DNA of 15,112 bases from Syntrophomonadaceae bacterium (GCA_007127255.1 SKZS01000080.1:1-15112), one strand, 5' to 3'. Shown: positions 6,107-13,718, counted from the stretch's first letter. A program made the numbers and translations. Notes: generated from the sequence alone by a model not told the origin.

Positions 6107-6733
6107 TTATTCGATAATTTCATACCCGCTTTTTTTCAGTTCTTCAACTACAGGTTCCTTCTGATCGGTTTTCAAGCGGATTACCACATGCGGTCTGCCG
6201 TCCCTGCCATAGGTGATAACCAGGCTGATGATGTGGAGATCCATTGAACTAATCAATGCTGAAAGCTTGCTTATTTCCCCTATTTCATCGTCAATTGCTA
6301 CCACAACGCGAATTCCAGGACGATCGAAGCTGAAAACATCAATAAAAGCTTTGAAAAGATCACTTTCTGTAATTAAACCAACCAGGGAATCTTTTTTGAT
6401 AACTATAAGAGTGCCAAACTTATTCTCACGCATGGTTACCGCAGCCTCTTCGATAGCAGCATCGGGGCTGATCGTAACCACTTCTTTCGTCATAATATCC
6501 TTAATCTTAATCTTCGGGTAGAGGTAGTTAATTTCATGGATTGATAAACTGGTAGCCGGGGAAGGAGATGCCTTAATCAAGTCTGTCTTTGTTACCAGTC
6601 CGATAAGCTTACCCTTTGACATAACGGGTAAACGTCTAATCGAATGGTCTTTTAAAAGTTCCAGGGCGTCTCCGACGGTTTGTTCAGGGCCAATTGTAAC
6701 CGGATCGGTTGACATGTAGTCGCGTACAAACAT
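6107..6733 (-). CDS. CBS-pair and ACT-domain protein (AcuB-like architecture)
   Basis: 208 residues. Two CBS domains (about 7-56 and 77-131) carry the usual MSTDPVTI..TVGDALELL..IRRLPV..GKLIGLVTKTDL and MTKEVVTISPDAAIEEAA..FGTLIVI..LVGLITESDL repeats. A C-terminal ACT-like fold (about 140-207, GIRVVVAIDDEIGEISKLSALI...HVVIRLKT) follows. CBS pairs bind adenine nucleotides and ACT domains bind small metabolites such as amino acids, so this is probably a cytosolic ligand sensor. The order CBS-CBS-ACT matches Bacillus subtilis AcuB, but the acuA/acuC partners are absent, so no symbol is assigned. The start ATG has AAGGAGG, with a rather long 12-base spacer. It is a single gene, divergent from the DUF166 gene. 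Confidence 0.88.
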   Translation of the reverse strand: MFVRDYMSTDPVTIGPEQTVGDALELLKDHSIRRLPVMSKGKLIGLVTKTDLIKASPSPATSLSIHEINYLYPKIKIKDIMTKEVVTISPDAAIEEAAVTMRENKFGTLIVIKKDSLVGLITESDLFKAFIDVFSFDRPGIRVVVAIDDEIGEISKLSALISSMDLHIISLVITYGRDGRPHVVIRLKTDQKEPVVEELKKSGYEIIE

Positions 6734-6897
6734 GTTATATCCAGGCCTCCTTATTTATTATGCAGGTACGCTCGTAGCACTCACATAATAGCTTAATAAT
6801 ATACTAATTCGCTTATCATTTGCAGATATCCTTCATTGCTCATGTCGTAAGATCAGGTAGGGCAAGCTTGGATTGACTGCTTGCAGAGAAAATAAGC

Positions 6898-6926
6898 TGG
6901 AAGAACTCTTAGCGGTTTAGTATAAT
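6898..6926 (+). promoter_or_regulatory. Predicted promoter for the DUF166 gene
   Basis: A perfect TATAAT at 6921-6926 lies about 57 bases before the start codon. At 17 bases upstream the -35 region is only TGGAAG, three matches of six, so activation by a regulator is possible. Confidence 0.4.
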
Positions 6927-6982
6927 AGATCACTGGATACAAAAATTAATACTAACTTCTCTATTAATGAAAGGAGCATTTA

Positions 6983-7726
6983 ATGCAGCTATTAATCATG
7001 ATTCAGGGCAATTACGGGGAACGTATTGCTGAAAATATAAAGGCAAAAAAACCGGAAGCCTGGCAGGTAGATGTATGGTCAGTCCCTTCGATTACCGAAA
7101 GTATTATTGATGAACCCGAAATCTATTTACCTGGTGACTTGCAGCCGGCTGACTTGATTTTACACCTCTGTGAATCGCCACAGGCGGCCCAGCTGCTGCC
7201 TGCCGTAGTTAAAAAGTGCGGCGCAAAAGGTGTGGTTGCTTCTATTGACAGCACAGCCTGGATTCCGCTCGGCCTCCGCAACCAACTGCGCAGGGAATTA
7301 GGTAAAAAAGGGGTTACTATAGTTTTTCCCGAACCTCTTTGCTCGCTTGATGAAGAAACAGTTGGATTTTATGAGAGAAACAAAGAACCTTATACCAGCG
7401 ACATTATCAGGGAGTTTGCCCGCCATTTCGGTAAACCGAAACTCGACCTGACTATTGATCAAAAAGGCCTGATCAGCGCAGCCAAAGTGTTACGGGGCGC
7501 TCCCTGCGGGTCATCTGAATATACTGCCCGTCGCATCATCGGCTTGAAAGCGGACCAATCGGTTCCCAGGGCCGGTCTGATGTGCCTGCATTATCCCTGC
7601 CTGGCATCGATGCAATTTGAGCAAACTGATAACGGTGTGGATACCATTATGCACACATCGGGCAGGGTCTTTAACGAAGCAATGGAAAAAGCGCTGCCGA
7701 AACTTAAAAAAACCGGGCAAAAATAA
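6983..7726 (+). CDS. DUF166 family protein
   Basis: 247 residues, recognised as a member of DUF166 (PF02593), a family known mainly from methanogenic archaea and anaerobic bacteria and without an established function. Visible features: an opening strand LLIMIQGNYGERIAENI resembling a nucleotide- or cofactor-binding start, the ADLILHLCESPQAAQLLP segment, and a conserved-looking C-terminal part with GAPCGSSEYTARRIIG (Cys175) and GLMCLHYPCLASM (Cys201 and Cys206), plus Cys63, Cys79 and Cys120. The clustered cysteines could bind a metal or an iron-sulfur cluster; this is inference. No membrane segment or signal peptide. The start has GAAAGGAG six bases upstream. A LUD-domain gene follows on the same strand after 164 bases, with its own likely promoter. 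Confidence 0.75.
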   Translation: MQLLIMIQGNYGERIAENIKAKKPEAWQVDVWSVPSITESIIDEPEIYLPGDLQPADLILHLCESPQAAQLLPAVVKKCGAKGVVASIDSTAWIPLGLRNQLRRELGKKGVTIVFPEPLCSLDEETVGFYERNKEPYTSDIIREFARHFGKPKLDLTIDQKGLISAAKVLRGAPCGSSEYTARRIIGLKADQSVPRAGLMCLHYPCLASMQFEQTDNGVDTIMHTSGRVFNEAMEKALPKLKKTGQK

Positions 7727-7774
7727 TGTTCAGCCCTATAGTGTAAAGTGCCGCCGGCAGCTTAAGTTGAGCAT

Positions 7775-7803
7775 TTGTTCTTTTTGGTGATAAGTATTAT
7801 AGT
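7775..7803 (+). promoter_or_regulatory. Predicted promoter for the LUD-domain gene
   Basis: TTGTTC (7775-7780), a 17-base spacer and TATAGT (7798-7803), about 88 bases before the ATG. Both hexamers are reasonable but not perfect matches to the housekeeping consensus. Confidence 0.4.
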
Positions 7804-7890
7804 TGGATAAGAAACCTGCTTTATGACCAGAGTGGCTAATGCCGAGTCTTTATTGGAAGGGTAAAAAATAAGGGAAAGGAAGTTTTTGTA

Positions 7891-8514
7891 ATGGCAAACA
7901 AAACAACTGATGTTGATAAAACTCTTAAAGCATTAAAAAAGCGGCACATTAATGCTCAGCATGTAGAAAATACCGAGCAGGCGCGGGGAAAAATATCCGC
8001 CATGGTTTCCAATAATTCTACCGTCGGCATCGGTGGTTCGGTCACAGTCCAGGAGTTAGACCTGGAAAACCTGCTGTTAAATAAAGACTGCATTGTATTC
8101 TGGCACTGGCACGGAACTAACCAGGAAGAGCAGGATGCTATTCGCCGTAAAGCTATGAATGCCGATGTATATATTTGCAGTTCCAACGCGCTAACCCATG
8201 ATGGCAAGCTGGTTAATATCGATGGAACGGGCAACCGGGTTGGAGCTATGGTATTTGGCCCGCGCAGGGTCATTATTATTGTAGGCGTAAACAAGTTGAC
8301 TAAGAACCTCGATACAGCTATCGAGCGCATAAAAACTAAAGCCTGCCCTCCCAATGCCAGGCGCTTGAAAAAAAAGACTCCCTGTGCGGAAACCGATCAA
8401 TGCCATGATTGCAGTTCACCTCAACGGATGTGCAACGTAACATCAATAATTGAGGGAAAGCCGGGCAGTATAGATATGAATGTCCTTATTGTAGGGGAAG
8501 AGCTTGGTTATTAA
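7891..8514 (+). CDS. LUD-domain protein (lactate-utilisation LutC-like) with C-terminal Cys4 motif
   Basis: 207 residues with a LUD (DUF162) domain: GIGGSVTVQELDL (about 46-58), WHGTNQEEQDAIRRKAMNADVYICSSNALT, and DGKLVNIDGTGNRVGAMVFGPRRVIIIVGVNK. In characterised operons LutC-type proteins work with the iron-sulfur proteins LutA and LutB in L-lactate oxidation; neither is present here, so this is an orphan member. It also has a C-terminal cysteine set after the domain, C-x5-C-x2-C-x6-C (Cys165, 171, 174, 181), suited to holding a zinc ion or an iron-sulfur cluster. The ATG is preceded by AAAGGAAG at eight bases. It is convergent with the ureohydrolase gene. Family assignment is firm, reaction unknown. 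Confidence 0.85.
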   Translation: MANKTTDVDKTLKALKKRHINAQHVENTEQARGKISAMVSNNSTVGIGGSVTVQELDLENLLLNKDCIVFWHWHGTNQEEQDAIRRKAMNADVYICSSNALTHDGKLVNIDGTGNRVGAMVFGPRRVIIIVGVNKLTKNLDTAIERIKTKACPPNARRLKKKTPCAETDQCHDCSSPQRMCNVTSIIEGKPGSIDMNVLIVGEELGY

Positions 8515-8570
8515 ATCTAGTCAAAAAGCTTTCGGCCCTGGTGTTGTCCAAACAGTTTTCTTTTCGGGGC

Positions 8571-9464
8571 TTAGAGAAAGTAACCCCAGGCTTCGGTAAT
8601 TGCCCTCTGGGCTGCAAACGATGTTATATCGTTTTGATCCAGGGGTGGTGAAACCTCTACCACATCCATTCCGATAAACTTGAGGCTGGAAAGCTCTTTA
8701 AGCAGGATGAAAAGTTCCCTGCTGGTAAAGCCTCCCGGTTTCGGGGTTCCTGTGCCCGGGGCTGTCGCCGGGTCCAGGAAGTCGATATCGAGAGTTAAGT
8801 AATACACCTCGCAATGTTGAAGGCATTTGCTGATCATATCTGCGGTCTTCTCTATGCCCAGCCTGGAGATTTCGGCAGCTGTTAATATATTGGCCTGAAG
8901 ACCATTTAAAAACTCCAGTTCCTGCTGTTCAAAAGAACGAATTCCGGCAAAGCAGATGTTATTGAAGCTGAGACAATTTCCTTCCATTACCCTGCGGTGA
9001 GTGCAACCGTGAGAAAGCCTGTTGCCATCAAGTTCTTCGCACAAATCGAGATGTGCATCAAGGTGGATGACTCCCAGTTTTTCGCCATAGACACCAAGTG
9101 CAGCCTTAATCAAGGGGATGCTTACAGAATGATCGCCCCCGACAAAGGTGGGAAAACTTATTTTAAAAAGTTCGGATGCTTTTTCTTCTACACTTATAAA
9201 ATATTCCTCCTGGCTTAACCTTTCAGGAGCCATATCACCAATGTCCAGGACTTTTATATCAGCCAGTGATTTTCCCTCTTCAGTTGTTGGTGAAATATGG
9301 CCCGAGACAAGCCTGATTCTATCGGGCGCTTCAGCGGCTCCCTTGCGAAATGATGTGGCTTTATCAAAAGGAAGCCCCATGATAACCACATCGGCATCTT
9401 CTGGCTTGAGAGTGTGATCATGGAGTCCGTTCCAGACTACCGGTTGCGAGTTCCTGATTTTCAA
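8571..9464 (-). CDS. speB: Ureohydrolase, agmatinase family
   Basis: 297 residues, the usual length for agmatinase/arginase enzymes, which release urea from guanidino compounds using two manganese ions. All six metal ligands are visible: His112 (GGDHSV), Asp136, His138 and Asp140 (LDAHLDL), Asp226 and Asp228 (TLDIDFLDP). APGTGTPKPGG is the standard loop after the last ligands. Agmatinase converts agmatine to putrescine plus urea and is the most common function of this subgroup, but guanidinobutyrase or another guanidino-acid hydrolase cannot be excluded. The usual SHGT-like segment reads SHGC (151-154). The start is TTG at 9464 with AGGAGG nine bases upstream. No arginine decarboxylase or spermidine synthase lies beside it; it stands alone and is convergent with the LUD gene. 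Confidence 0.85.
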   Translation of the reverse strand: MKIRNSQPVVWNGLHDHTLKPEDADVVIMGLPFDKATSFRKGAAEAPDRIRLVSGHISPTTEEGKSLADIKVLDIGDMAPERLSQEEYFISVEEKASELFKISFPTFVGGDHSVSIPLIKAALGVYGEKLGVIHLDAHLDLCEELDGNRLSHGCTHRRVMEGNCLSFNNICFAGIRSFEQQELEFLNGLQANILTAAEISRLGIEKTADMISKCLQHCEVYYLTLDIDFLDPATAPGTGTPKPGGFTSRELFILLKELSSLKFIGMDVVEVSPPLDQNDITSFAAQRAITEAWGYFL

Positions 9465-9768
9465 CTGGATCTACCTCCTTATGAAAGATGGCCTGTAACA
9501 GCTAATTATTTATTATATTCCCTTTAAATATTTATAAACCTTTATTGGCACCGGACCCAGAGTGTATCATTTTAAGGGGCCATATCAAATCGTTCTTCTG
9601 TTTTCAGGTTGAGGAAGCACGGGGCAGAACGTTGATTTTAATCCGCAGAACATAGCAAAAATTTCTTTACAACCAGGCAAATATCTGTAATAATAATGAT
9701 TACTAAAGGTCTATACAATGCAAAATTATAAATAGTATAGCCATTCTATCACAAAGGAGTAAGGTATA
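9465..9768. other. Divergent intergenic region (304 bases)
   Basis: AT-rich non-coding stretch between the ureohydrolase and the small Cys-rich ORF. It holds the possible minus promoter at 9561-9588 and, toward the small ORF, TTTACA (9666-9671), a 16-base gap and TAATAA (9688-9693). No strong hairpin or riboswitch-like structure was recognised. Confidence 0.5.
9561..9588 (-). promoter_or_regulatory. Possible promoter for the ureohydrolase gene
   Basis: On the minus strand TTGATA (9588-9583), a 16-base spacer and TACACT (9566-9561), about 100 bases upstream of the start. A perfect TATAAT closer to the gene lacks a -35 partner, so the choice is uncertain. Confidence 0.3.
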
Positions 9769-9930
9769 ATGGAAATTAAAAGTAAAAGGTCGAAAGTTCC
9801 TACGCAAGGTGCCATGTTGTTAAAAGTTAATGCGCATAGCTACCCCTGTTTACACGTGGGGACGAGAAATCCTTGTAGTTATCATTGCAAAAAATGTTAT
9901 TTTGAAATCATGTATTGCCACAGAAATTAG
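9769..9930 (+). CDS. Small Cys/His-rich ORF (53 residues) with CxxxCxxC motif
   Basis: An unrecognised 53-codon frame with a good ribosome site (AAAGGAG, nine bases before ATG). The N-terminal third is basic and carries no signal peptide. The C-terminal half has five cysteines and four histidines: Cys27, His29, Cys36, His39, Cys40, Cys43, Cys50 and His51. NPCSYHCKKCYF contains the C-x3-C-x2-C spacing used by radical SAM enzymes to hold their 4Fe-4S cluster, and the flanking residues also resemble that context. The frame then stops at once, and the following DNA to 9987 does not continue the protein in another obvious frame. Options: the degraded N-terminus of a radical SAM gene, a genuine small metal-binding protein, or chance. 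It is convergent with the DUF427 gene. Confidence 0.45.
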   Translation: MEIKSKRSKVPTQGAMLLKVNAHSYPCLHVGTRNPCSYHCKKCYFEIMYCHRN

Positions 9931-9987
9931 TCGGTAAAGAAAGAAATAACGGGGCCAGGATTTGAAGTATTAGTTTTGCGTATATCT

Positions 9988-10464
9988 TTACCAGCCCCAG
10001 GTTCCGGTACCCCCTTTGAAGGGACCCTCCAGGTTAGATGTAATCCAGCCTCCGTAAAAGTCACCTTCCTGGGCCTTTACCCTTTCACCGTCAACGTAGC
10101 AGGCTTCCACCTTCGAGGGATAAAAAGCCAGGAAATCTTTAATCGACTCGAATCCTTTTCGGGGGCTTTCATAGCACCAGGCCGCGTTTTCGATTTTTTC
10201 TTTACCAGTAACCAGGTCAAAGTATACGGCCATACCTTTAAATTCGCATATACTGGTCTTTTTTGTTTTCTGCAGCAGCTCCATCATAATATCTTCCGGT
10301 GGGACATAGAATACCGGGGGATGGCTGGTTTCAAGAACGCGGCAGCTGCGGTTGCTTGTTGCCAGGTTATAGCCGCTGTGGTTTATTTCAACCATGCCCG
10401 GGTAAACTTCGACCCGGGGCGGACGGGGATAGTCCCAGACTGATTCTTTATCTTTTTTCTTCAT
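9988..10464 (-). CDS. DUF427 family protein
   Basis: 158 residues, recognised as DUF427 (PF04248), small cytosolic proteins of unknown function with a beta-rich fold. Typical features are SVWDYPRPPRVE at the start, the CRVLETSHPPVFYVPPEDI segment (about 41-59), CEFKGMAVYFDL (73-84), the AWCYESPRKGFESIKDFLAFYPSKVE stretch, and a Gly/Trp-rich tail (GGWITSNLEGPFKGGTGTWGW) typical of the longer form of the family. The ATG has GGTGAGGTG eight bases upstream, and a TATAAT-type -10 lies at 10490-10495 on this strand, about 26 bases before the start codon. It is a single gene, divergent from the alcohol dehydrogenase. I see no evidence for a particular reaction. Confidence 0.85.
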   Translation of the reverse strand: MKKKDKESVWDYPRPPRVEVYPGMVEINHSGYNLATSNRSCRVLETSHPPVFYVPPEDIMMELLQKTKKTSICEFKGMAVYFDLVTGKEKIENAAWCYESPRKGFESIKDFLAFYPSKVEACYVDGERVKAQEGDFYGGWITSNLEGPFKGGTGTWGW

Positions 10465-10489
10465 CTTTCTAACACCTCACCTTCATTTT

Positions 10490-10495
10490 ATTATA
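10490..10495 (-). promoter_or_regulatory. -10 element for the DUF427 gene
   Basis: A perfect TATAAT on the minus strand about 26 bases before the DUF427 start codon. No good -35 hexamer is found at 16-18 bases upstream, so only the -10 is called. Confidence 0.35.
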
Positions 10496-10547
10496 GCAGT
10501 TACAGGCAACCGTGGCCTCACTGTCCGGACACCCCTGGCCGCTGATT

Positions 10548-10571
10548 TTGCATACACCCCTTGTTATGCAA
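10548..10571. promoter_or_regulatory. Operator-like palindrome upstream of the alcohol dehydrogenase
   Basis: TTGCATA (10548-10554) and TATGCAA (10565-10571) form perfect 7-bp arms separated by 10 bases, about 98 bases before the alcohol dehydrogenase start and about 84 bases upstream of the DUF427 start. The arm spacing places the two arm centres 17 bp apart, slightly under two helical turns, as in sites of dimeric regulators. The regulator is unknown. Confidence 0.4.
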
Positions 10572-10652
10572 TAGAATTTTTGTTAGATTTAGCATATAGT
10601 GACAAAGTTTTAATTGTGTTTATCCCGGCCAGTTTAACAAAAATCGCAAAAC

Positions 10653-10660
10653 AAAGGTGG
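10653..10660 (+). promoter_or_regulatory. Ribosome binding site deciding the alcohol dehydrogenase start
   Basis: AAAGGTGG sits eight bases before a TTG at 10669. The in-frame GTG at 10657 lies inside this site and has no separate one, so TTG is preferred. Confidence 0.6.
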
Positions 10661-10668
10661 TTACAAAA

Positions 10669-11742
10669 TTGAAAAGAAGGACTGCAGGAAGCACACAGGT
10701 TTATTTTAGCCCGGGAGTCTCCCGGGAAACCGGCAAACTCCTCCGCAGGCATACTGATTGCCAAACTGTCCTTCTGGTGCACAGTTCCGGCAGCTGGTTG
10801 CAGCCTATTCTGGAGCAGGTAGTTGCTAACCTCGAAGAAAACGGATTTAACAATATTGTTTTCCATAAAGGGATCAGCCCCAACCCGCATTGTGCCGAGT
10901 GTGATGAAGGGATCAGGTTGGCCAGGGAAAATGATGCCGGCATAATAGTCGCCCTCGGAGCCGGATCATATGTTGATGCAGCCAAGTACATCGCTTCTGA
11001 GACCAATGCTGATTTTTATGCCGCAATACCGACGACTGCCGGCACTGCCAGTTATTTTAACGAGTGGGCGGTTCTCATAGATGAACAGCAGGGAAAGAAA
11101 AGTATGATTACCCGGGCACCTGATATTGCCATCCTTGATCCGGAGACGCTGACAAGTCTCCCCCCGCATCTTTCCTTGTACACCGGAATGGACTGTTTTT
11201 CACATGGACTGGAAGCCTATTTTGCGAAATCCTGCCCTCCGGTTGCAGCCAGGGAAGCGCTCCAGGGATGCAGGCTGGTAGTAGATAACCTGGAGGACGT
11301 AATAGAGAATGGAAAAGATGTCGCTTTAAGAAGTAAAATGTTTGAAGCCGACCTGTTGACCGGAAGGGCTATGATGCGAGCCGGTCTGGGTATATTACAC
11401 TGCATCGCAAATGTTATTTCCGGCTTTTACCCGCATTATCAACATGGGTTTTTATGTGGTTTGCTTATCCGGGATACAGTTGAGTATAACAGGGAGACAT
11501 TAACGAAAGCCAGGCTGAATAAGATCTTGCCCCTGGTTGAGCAGGTAACCGATCTTTTTAATAATCATTATAATGAAAAACCGCCGGTAGTGGTAACCAA
11601 AAATGATTTGATTATTGAAGAGAAAGAACTGCCCGGGATTGTTCAATTAGCGGTAAGTAACGTTAATGCTGCAACTAACCCGCGGCCTGTAACAGCCGAT
11701 ATCGTAGAGCACATTATCAGGAACAATTTTTACCTGGAGTAA
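10669..11742 (+). CDS. Iron-containing alcohol dehydrogenase family protein (divergent)
   Basis: 357 residues of the group III, iron-dependent alcohol dehydrogenase family (PF00465), which interconverts alcohols and aldehydes or ketones with NAD(P)H in the cytosol. The dinucleotide-binding segment reads IIVALGAGSYVDAAK (92-106), where GGGS is more usual, and PTTAGTAS replaces the common PTTAGTGSE. Metal ligands are present: Asp175 and His179 (MDCFSHGLEAY), His244 (GILHCIAN) and His259 (YQHG). The extra His seen in FucO after the third ligand is Asn248 here, and the spacing between the last two ligands is one residue longer. The protein is somewhat shorter than the usual 380-390 residues at its C-terminus. 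It is followed after 60 bases by the aldehyde:ferredoxin oxidoreductase, with no terminator between them; probably one operon. Substrate unknown. Confidence 0.85.
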   Translation: MKRRTAGSTQVYFSPGVSRETGKLLRRHTDCQTVLLVHSSGSWLQPILEQVVANLEENGFNNIVFHKGISPNPHCAECDEGIRLARENDAGIIVALGAGSYVDAAKYIASETNADFYAAIPTTAGTASYFNEWAVLIDEQQGKKSMITRAPDIAILDPETLTSLPPHLSLYTGMDCFSHGLEAYFAKSCPPVAAREALQGCRLVVDNLEDVIENGKDVALRSKMFEADLLTGRAMMRAGLGILHCIANVISGFYPHYQHGFLCGLLIRDTVEYNRETLTKARLNKILPLVEQVTDLFNNHYNEKPPVVVTKNDLIIEEKELPGIVQLAVSNVNAATNPRPVTADIVEHIIRNNFYLE

Positions 11743-11802
11743 GATTAAAATTCCCGCTCCGTCTTTTTAGCGGATTAAAGAGCCAGAGGAGGCATAATTA
11801 AG

Positions 11803-13707
11803 GTGAGTGAATTTCCAGCGGCACAAATATTAGATGTTGATTTAAGCAGTAAAAAGATAAGCAAAAGGACTCTCTCTGCTGAGACATACCGGCTCTATCC
11901 CGGTGGTTCGGCCCTTGGGCTTTACCTGCTGCTGCAGGATATGCCGGCGGGCATAGATCCGCTATCCCCGGGCAACATGCTGGTAATGGCCGTCTCTCCG
12001 TTAACCGGACTGCCGATCAGCGGTTTAAGTAGGATGACCATAACAACTAAAAGCCCACTGACCGGGGCAATCGGCGACAGCCAGGCTGGCGGCTTTTTCC
12101 CTGCCGATTTAAAAGCAAACGGATGGGACGCAATTATCTTCAGGGGGCGGGCTGAAGAGCCGGTTTACTTATCGATTAATGGTCAAGAAGCGGAATTGCG
12201 AGATGCCGGGCAGGCCTGGGGAAAGGTAACCGGCGATGCTGAAAAGGTGATTCGTGAAGACCTTGGAGATAACAACTTGCAAATTGCCCAGATCGGACCG
12301 GCAGGAGAAAATATGGTCCGTTATGCTGCAGTGCTAAACATGTGCAACCGCGCCAACGGGCGTAACGGCACCGGAGCGGTTATGGGGTCTAAAAATTTAA
12401 AAGCGGTAGTGGTAAGGAAAAAACCGAAGCACAAACCGGTGGACAGGGAACCATTTAAAAAGCTGGCTTCGGAAACAAAAGCCAGGATGGAAGAAAACAC
12501 CGTGGTTAGTAGCCTGGCCGAGCATGGTACCGATAGCGGCCTGATCGGGCTTCACCTGGAAGGCTACCTGCCAACCAGGAACTGGTATTCCGGTTATTTC
12601 CCCGAGGGCGCAGAAGATATCACTGGAGAAACTATGTCCTCAACAATTCTTAAGGGCAGGGATACCTGCCATGCCTGCTCGGTAAGATGCAAAAGAGTAG
12701 TGGAAGTTCCGGGCATGGTTGACCCGCTTTACGGCGGACCCGAATATGAAACCTGTGGGGCTCTTGGCTCTTACTGCGGAATAACAAGCCTGGAGGCAAT
12801 CGCAAAAGCCAACCAGCTTTGTAACATGTATGGCCTTGATACTATCTCATGCGGCGGCACGATCTCTTTTGCCATGGAATGCTACAAAAAAGGGCTGATT
12901 GACCAAAAAGACACCGGCGGGCTGCAGCTTACTTTTGGTAATGAAGAGGTAATCTTTGAGTTAATCAGGCAGATAGCTTATAAAGAAGGCTTTGGCAAGC
13001 TGCTGGCCGAAGGCAGCCTTGAAGCGGCCAGGCAGATCGGGGAAGAAGCTGTTGCTTTGAGTATTACCGCTAAAGGCCAGGAATTGCCGGCTCATATGCC
13101 CCAACAAAAACCTTCGCTGGGAATAATCTATGCTGTTAACCCATTTGGGGCCGACCACCAGTCCAGCGCTCACGATACTGTTCTTACCGCAAGCCCGAAA
13201 AACAGGATCAGGGAGTTCCTTCACCAGGTTGGGATCTGGAAAGGATACAGCCCTGACGATATCCAGACCCTTGATGAAGAAAAAGTGCGGTTTGCTTATA
13301 ACACCCAGTGTTTTTACTCCCTTGCCGACAGCCTCTGCTTATGTCAGTTTGTGTGGGGTCCCTGTTGGCAGCTCTACGGTCCTTCGGATCTGGTGGATTT
13401 ATGCCGCAGCGGACTGGGCTGGGAAACTTCCCTTTATGAACTGATGCTGGTGGGGGAGAGGCGGATCAACATGATGCGATTTTTCAACTCCCGGGAAGGC
13501 TTTACCAGGGAAGACGATGCCCTGCCCGAGCGGTTATTTAAACCTCTACCTGACGGACCTTCGGAAGGGGTGGCTCTCAACAAGGAAGATTTTGAAAGCG
13601 CAAAAGACCTCTACTATAAATTTGCCGGATGGGACCGTAAAACCGGTAACCCCAATGATTACACCTTTAAAAAGCTTTCCTTAGACTGGTTATTGAGAGT
13701 AAGGTAA
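11803..13707 (+). CDS. aor: Aldehyde:ferredoxin oxidoreductase (AOR) family, tungsten-pterin enzyme
   Basis: 634 residues, full length for the family. AOR enzymes carry a tungsten bis-pterin and one 4Fe-4S cluster and oxidise aldehydes to acids, or reduce acids, with ferredoxin. The N-terminal domain shows YPGGSALGLYLL, SPLTGLPISGLSRM and GGFFPADLKANGWDAI; IAQIGPAGENMVRYAAVLN, NRANGRNGTGAVMGSKNLKAV follows. Cluster ligands are Cys289, Cys292 and Cys296 (CHACSVRC) and Cys514, five residues after Asp509 as in the Pyrococcus enzyme. GGPEYET (311-317) and GADHQSS (His452) match the active-site Glu and His regions. The start is GTG with GAGGAGG ten bases upstream. It is downstream of the iron alcohol dehydrogenase, suggesting linked acid/aldehyde/alcohol conversion. 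No ferredoxin, MoaD-like or cofactor-synthesis gene adjoins it. Substrate not predictable. Confidence 0.93.
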   Translation: MSEFPAAQILDVDLSSKKISKRTLSAETYRLYPGGSALGLYLLLQDMPAGIDPLSPGNMLVMAVSPLTGLPISGLSRMTITTKSPLTGAIGDSQAGGFFPADLKANGWDAIIFRGRAEEPVYLSINGQEAELRDAGQAWGKVTGDAEKVIREDLGDNNLQIAQIGPAGENMVRYAAVLNMCNRANGRNGTGAVMGSKNLKAVVVRKKPKHKPVDREPFKKLASETKARMEENTVVSSLAEHGTDSGLIGLHLEGYLPTRNWYSGYFPEGAEDITGETMSSTILKGRDTCHACSVRCKRVVEVPGMVDPLYGGPEYETCGALGSYCGITSLEAIAKANQLCNMYGLDTISCGGTISFAMECYKKGLIDQKDTGGLQLTFGNEEVIFELIRQIAYKEGFGKLLAEGSLEAARQIGEEAVALSITAKGQELPAHMPQQKPSLGIIYAVNPFGADHQSSAHDTVLTASPKNRIREFLHQVGIWKGYSPDDIQTLDEEKVRFAYNTQCFYSLADSLCLCQFVWGPCWQLYGPSDLVDLCRSGLGWETSLYELMLVGERRINMMRFFNSREGFTREDDALPERLFKPLPDGPSEGVALNKEDFESAKDLYYKFAGWDRKTGNPNDYTFKKLSLDWLLRVR

Positions 13708-13718
13708 TACATTGCGGT

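Noticed and set aside
6213..6521. 102-codon plus-strand open frame
   Set aside because: Opposite the CBS-ACT gene, low-complexity Ser/Ile-rich product with no family features.
7956..8354. 132-codon minus-strand open frame
   Set aside because: Fully opposite the LUD-domain gene, whose protein is clearly recognisable.
9976..10443. 155-codon plus-strand open frame
   Set aside because: Opposite the recognised DUF427 gene; the product resembles no family.
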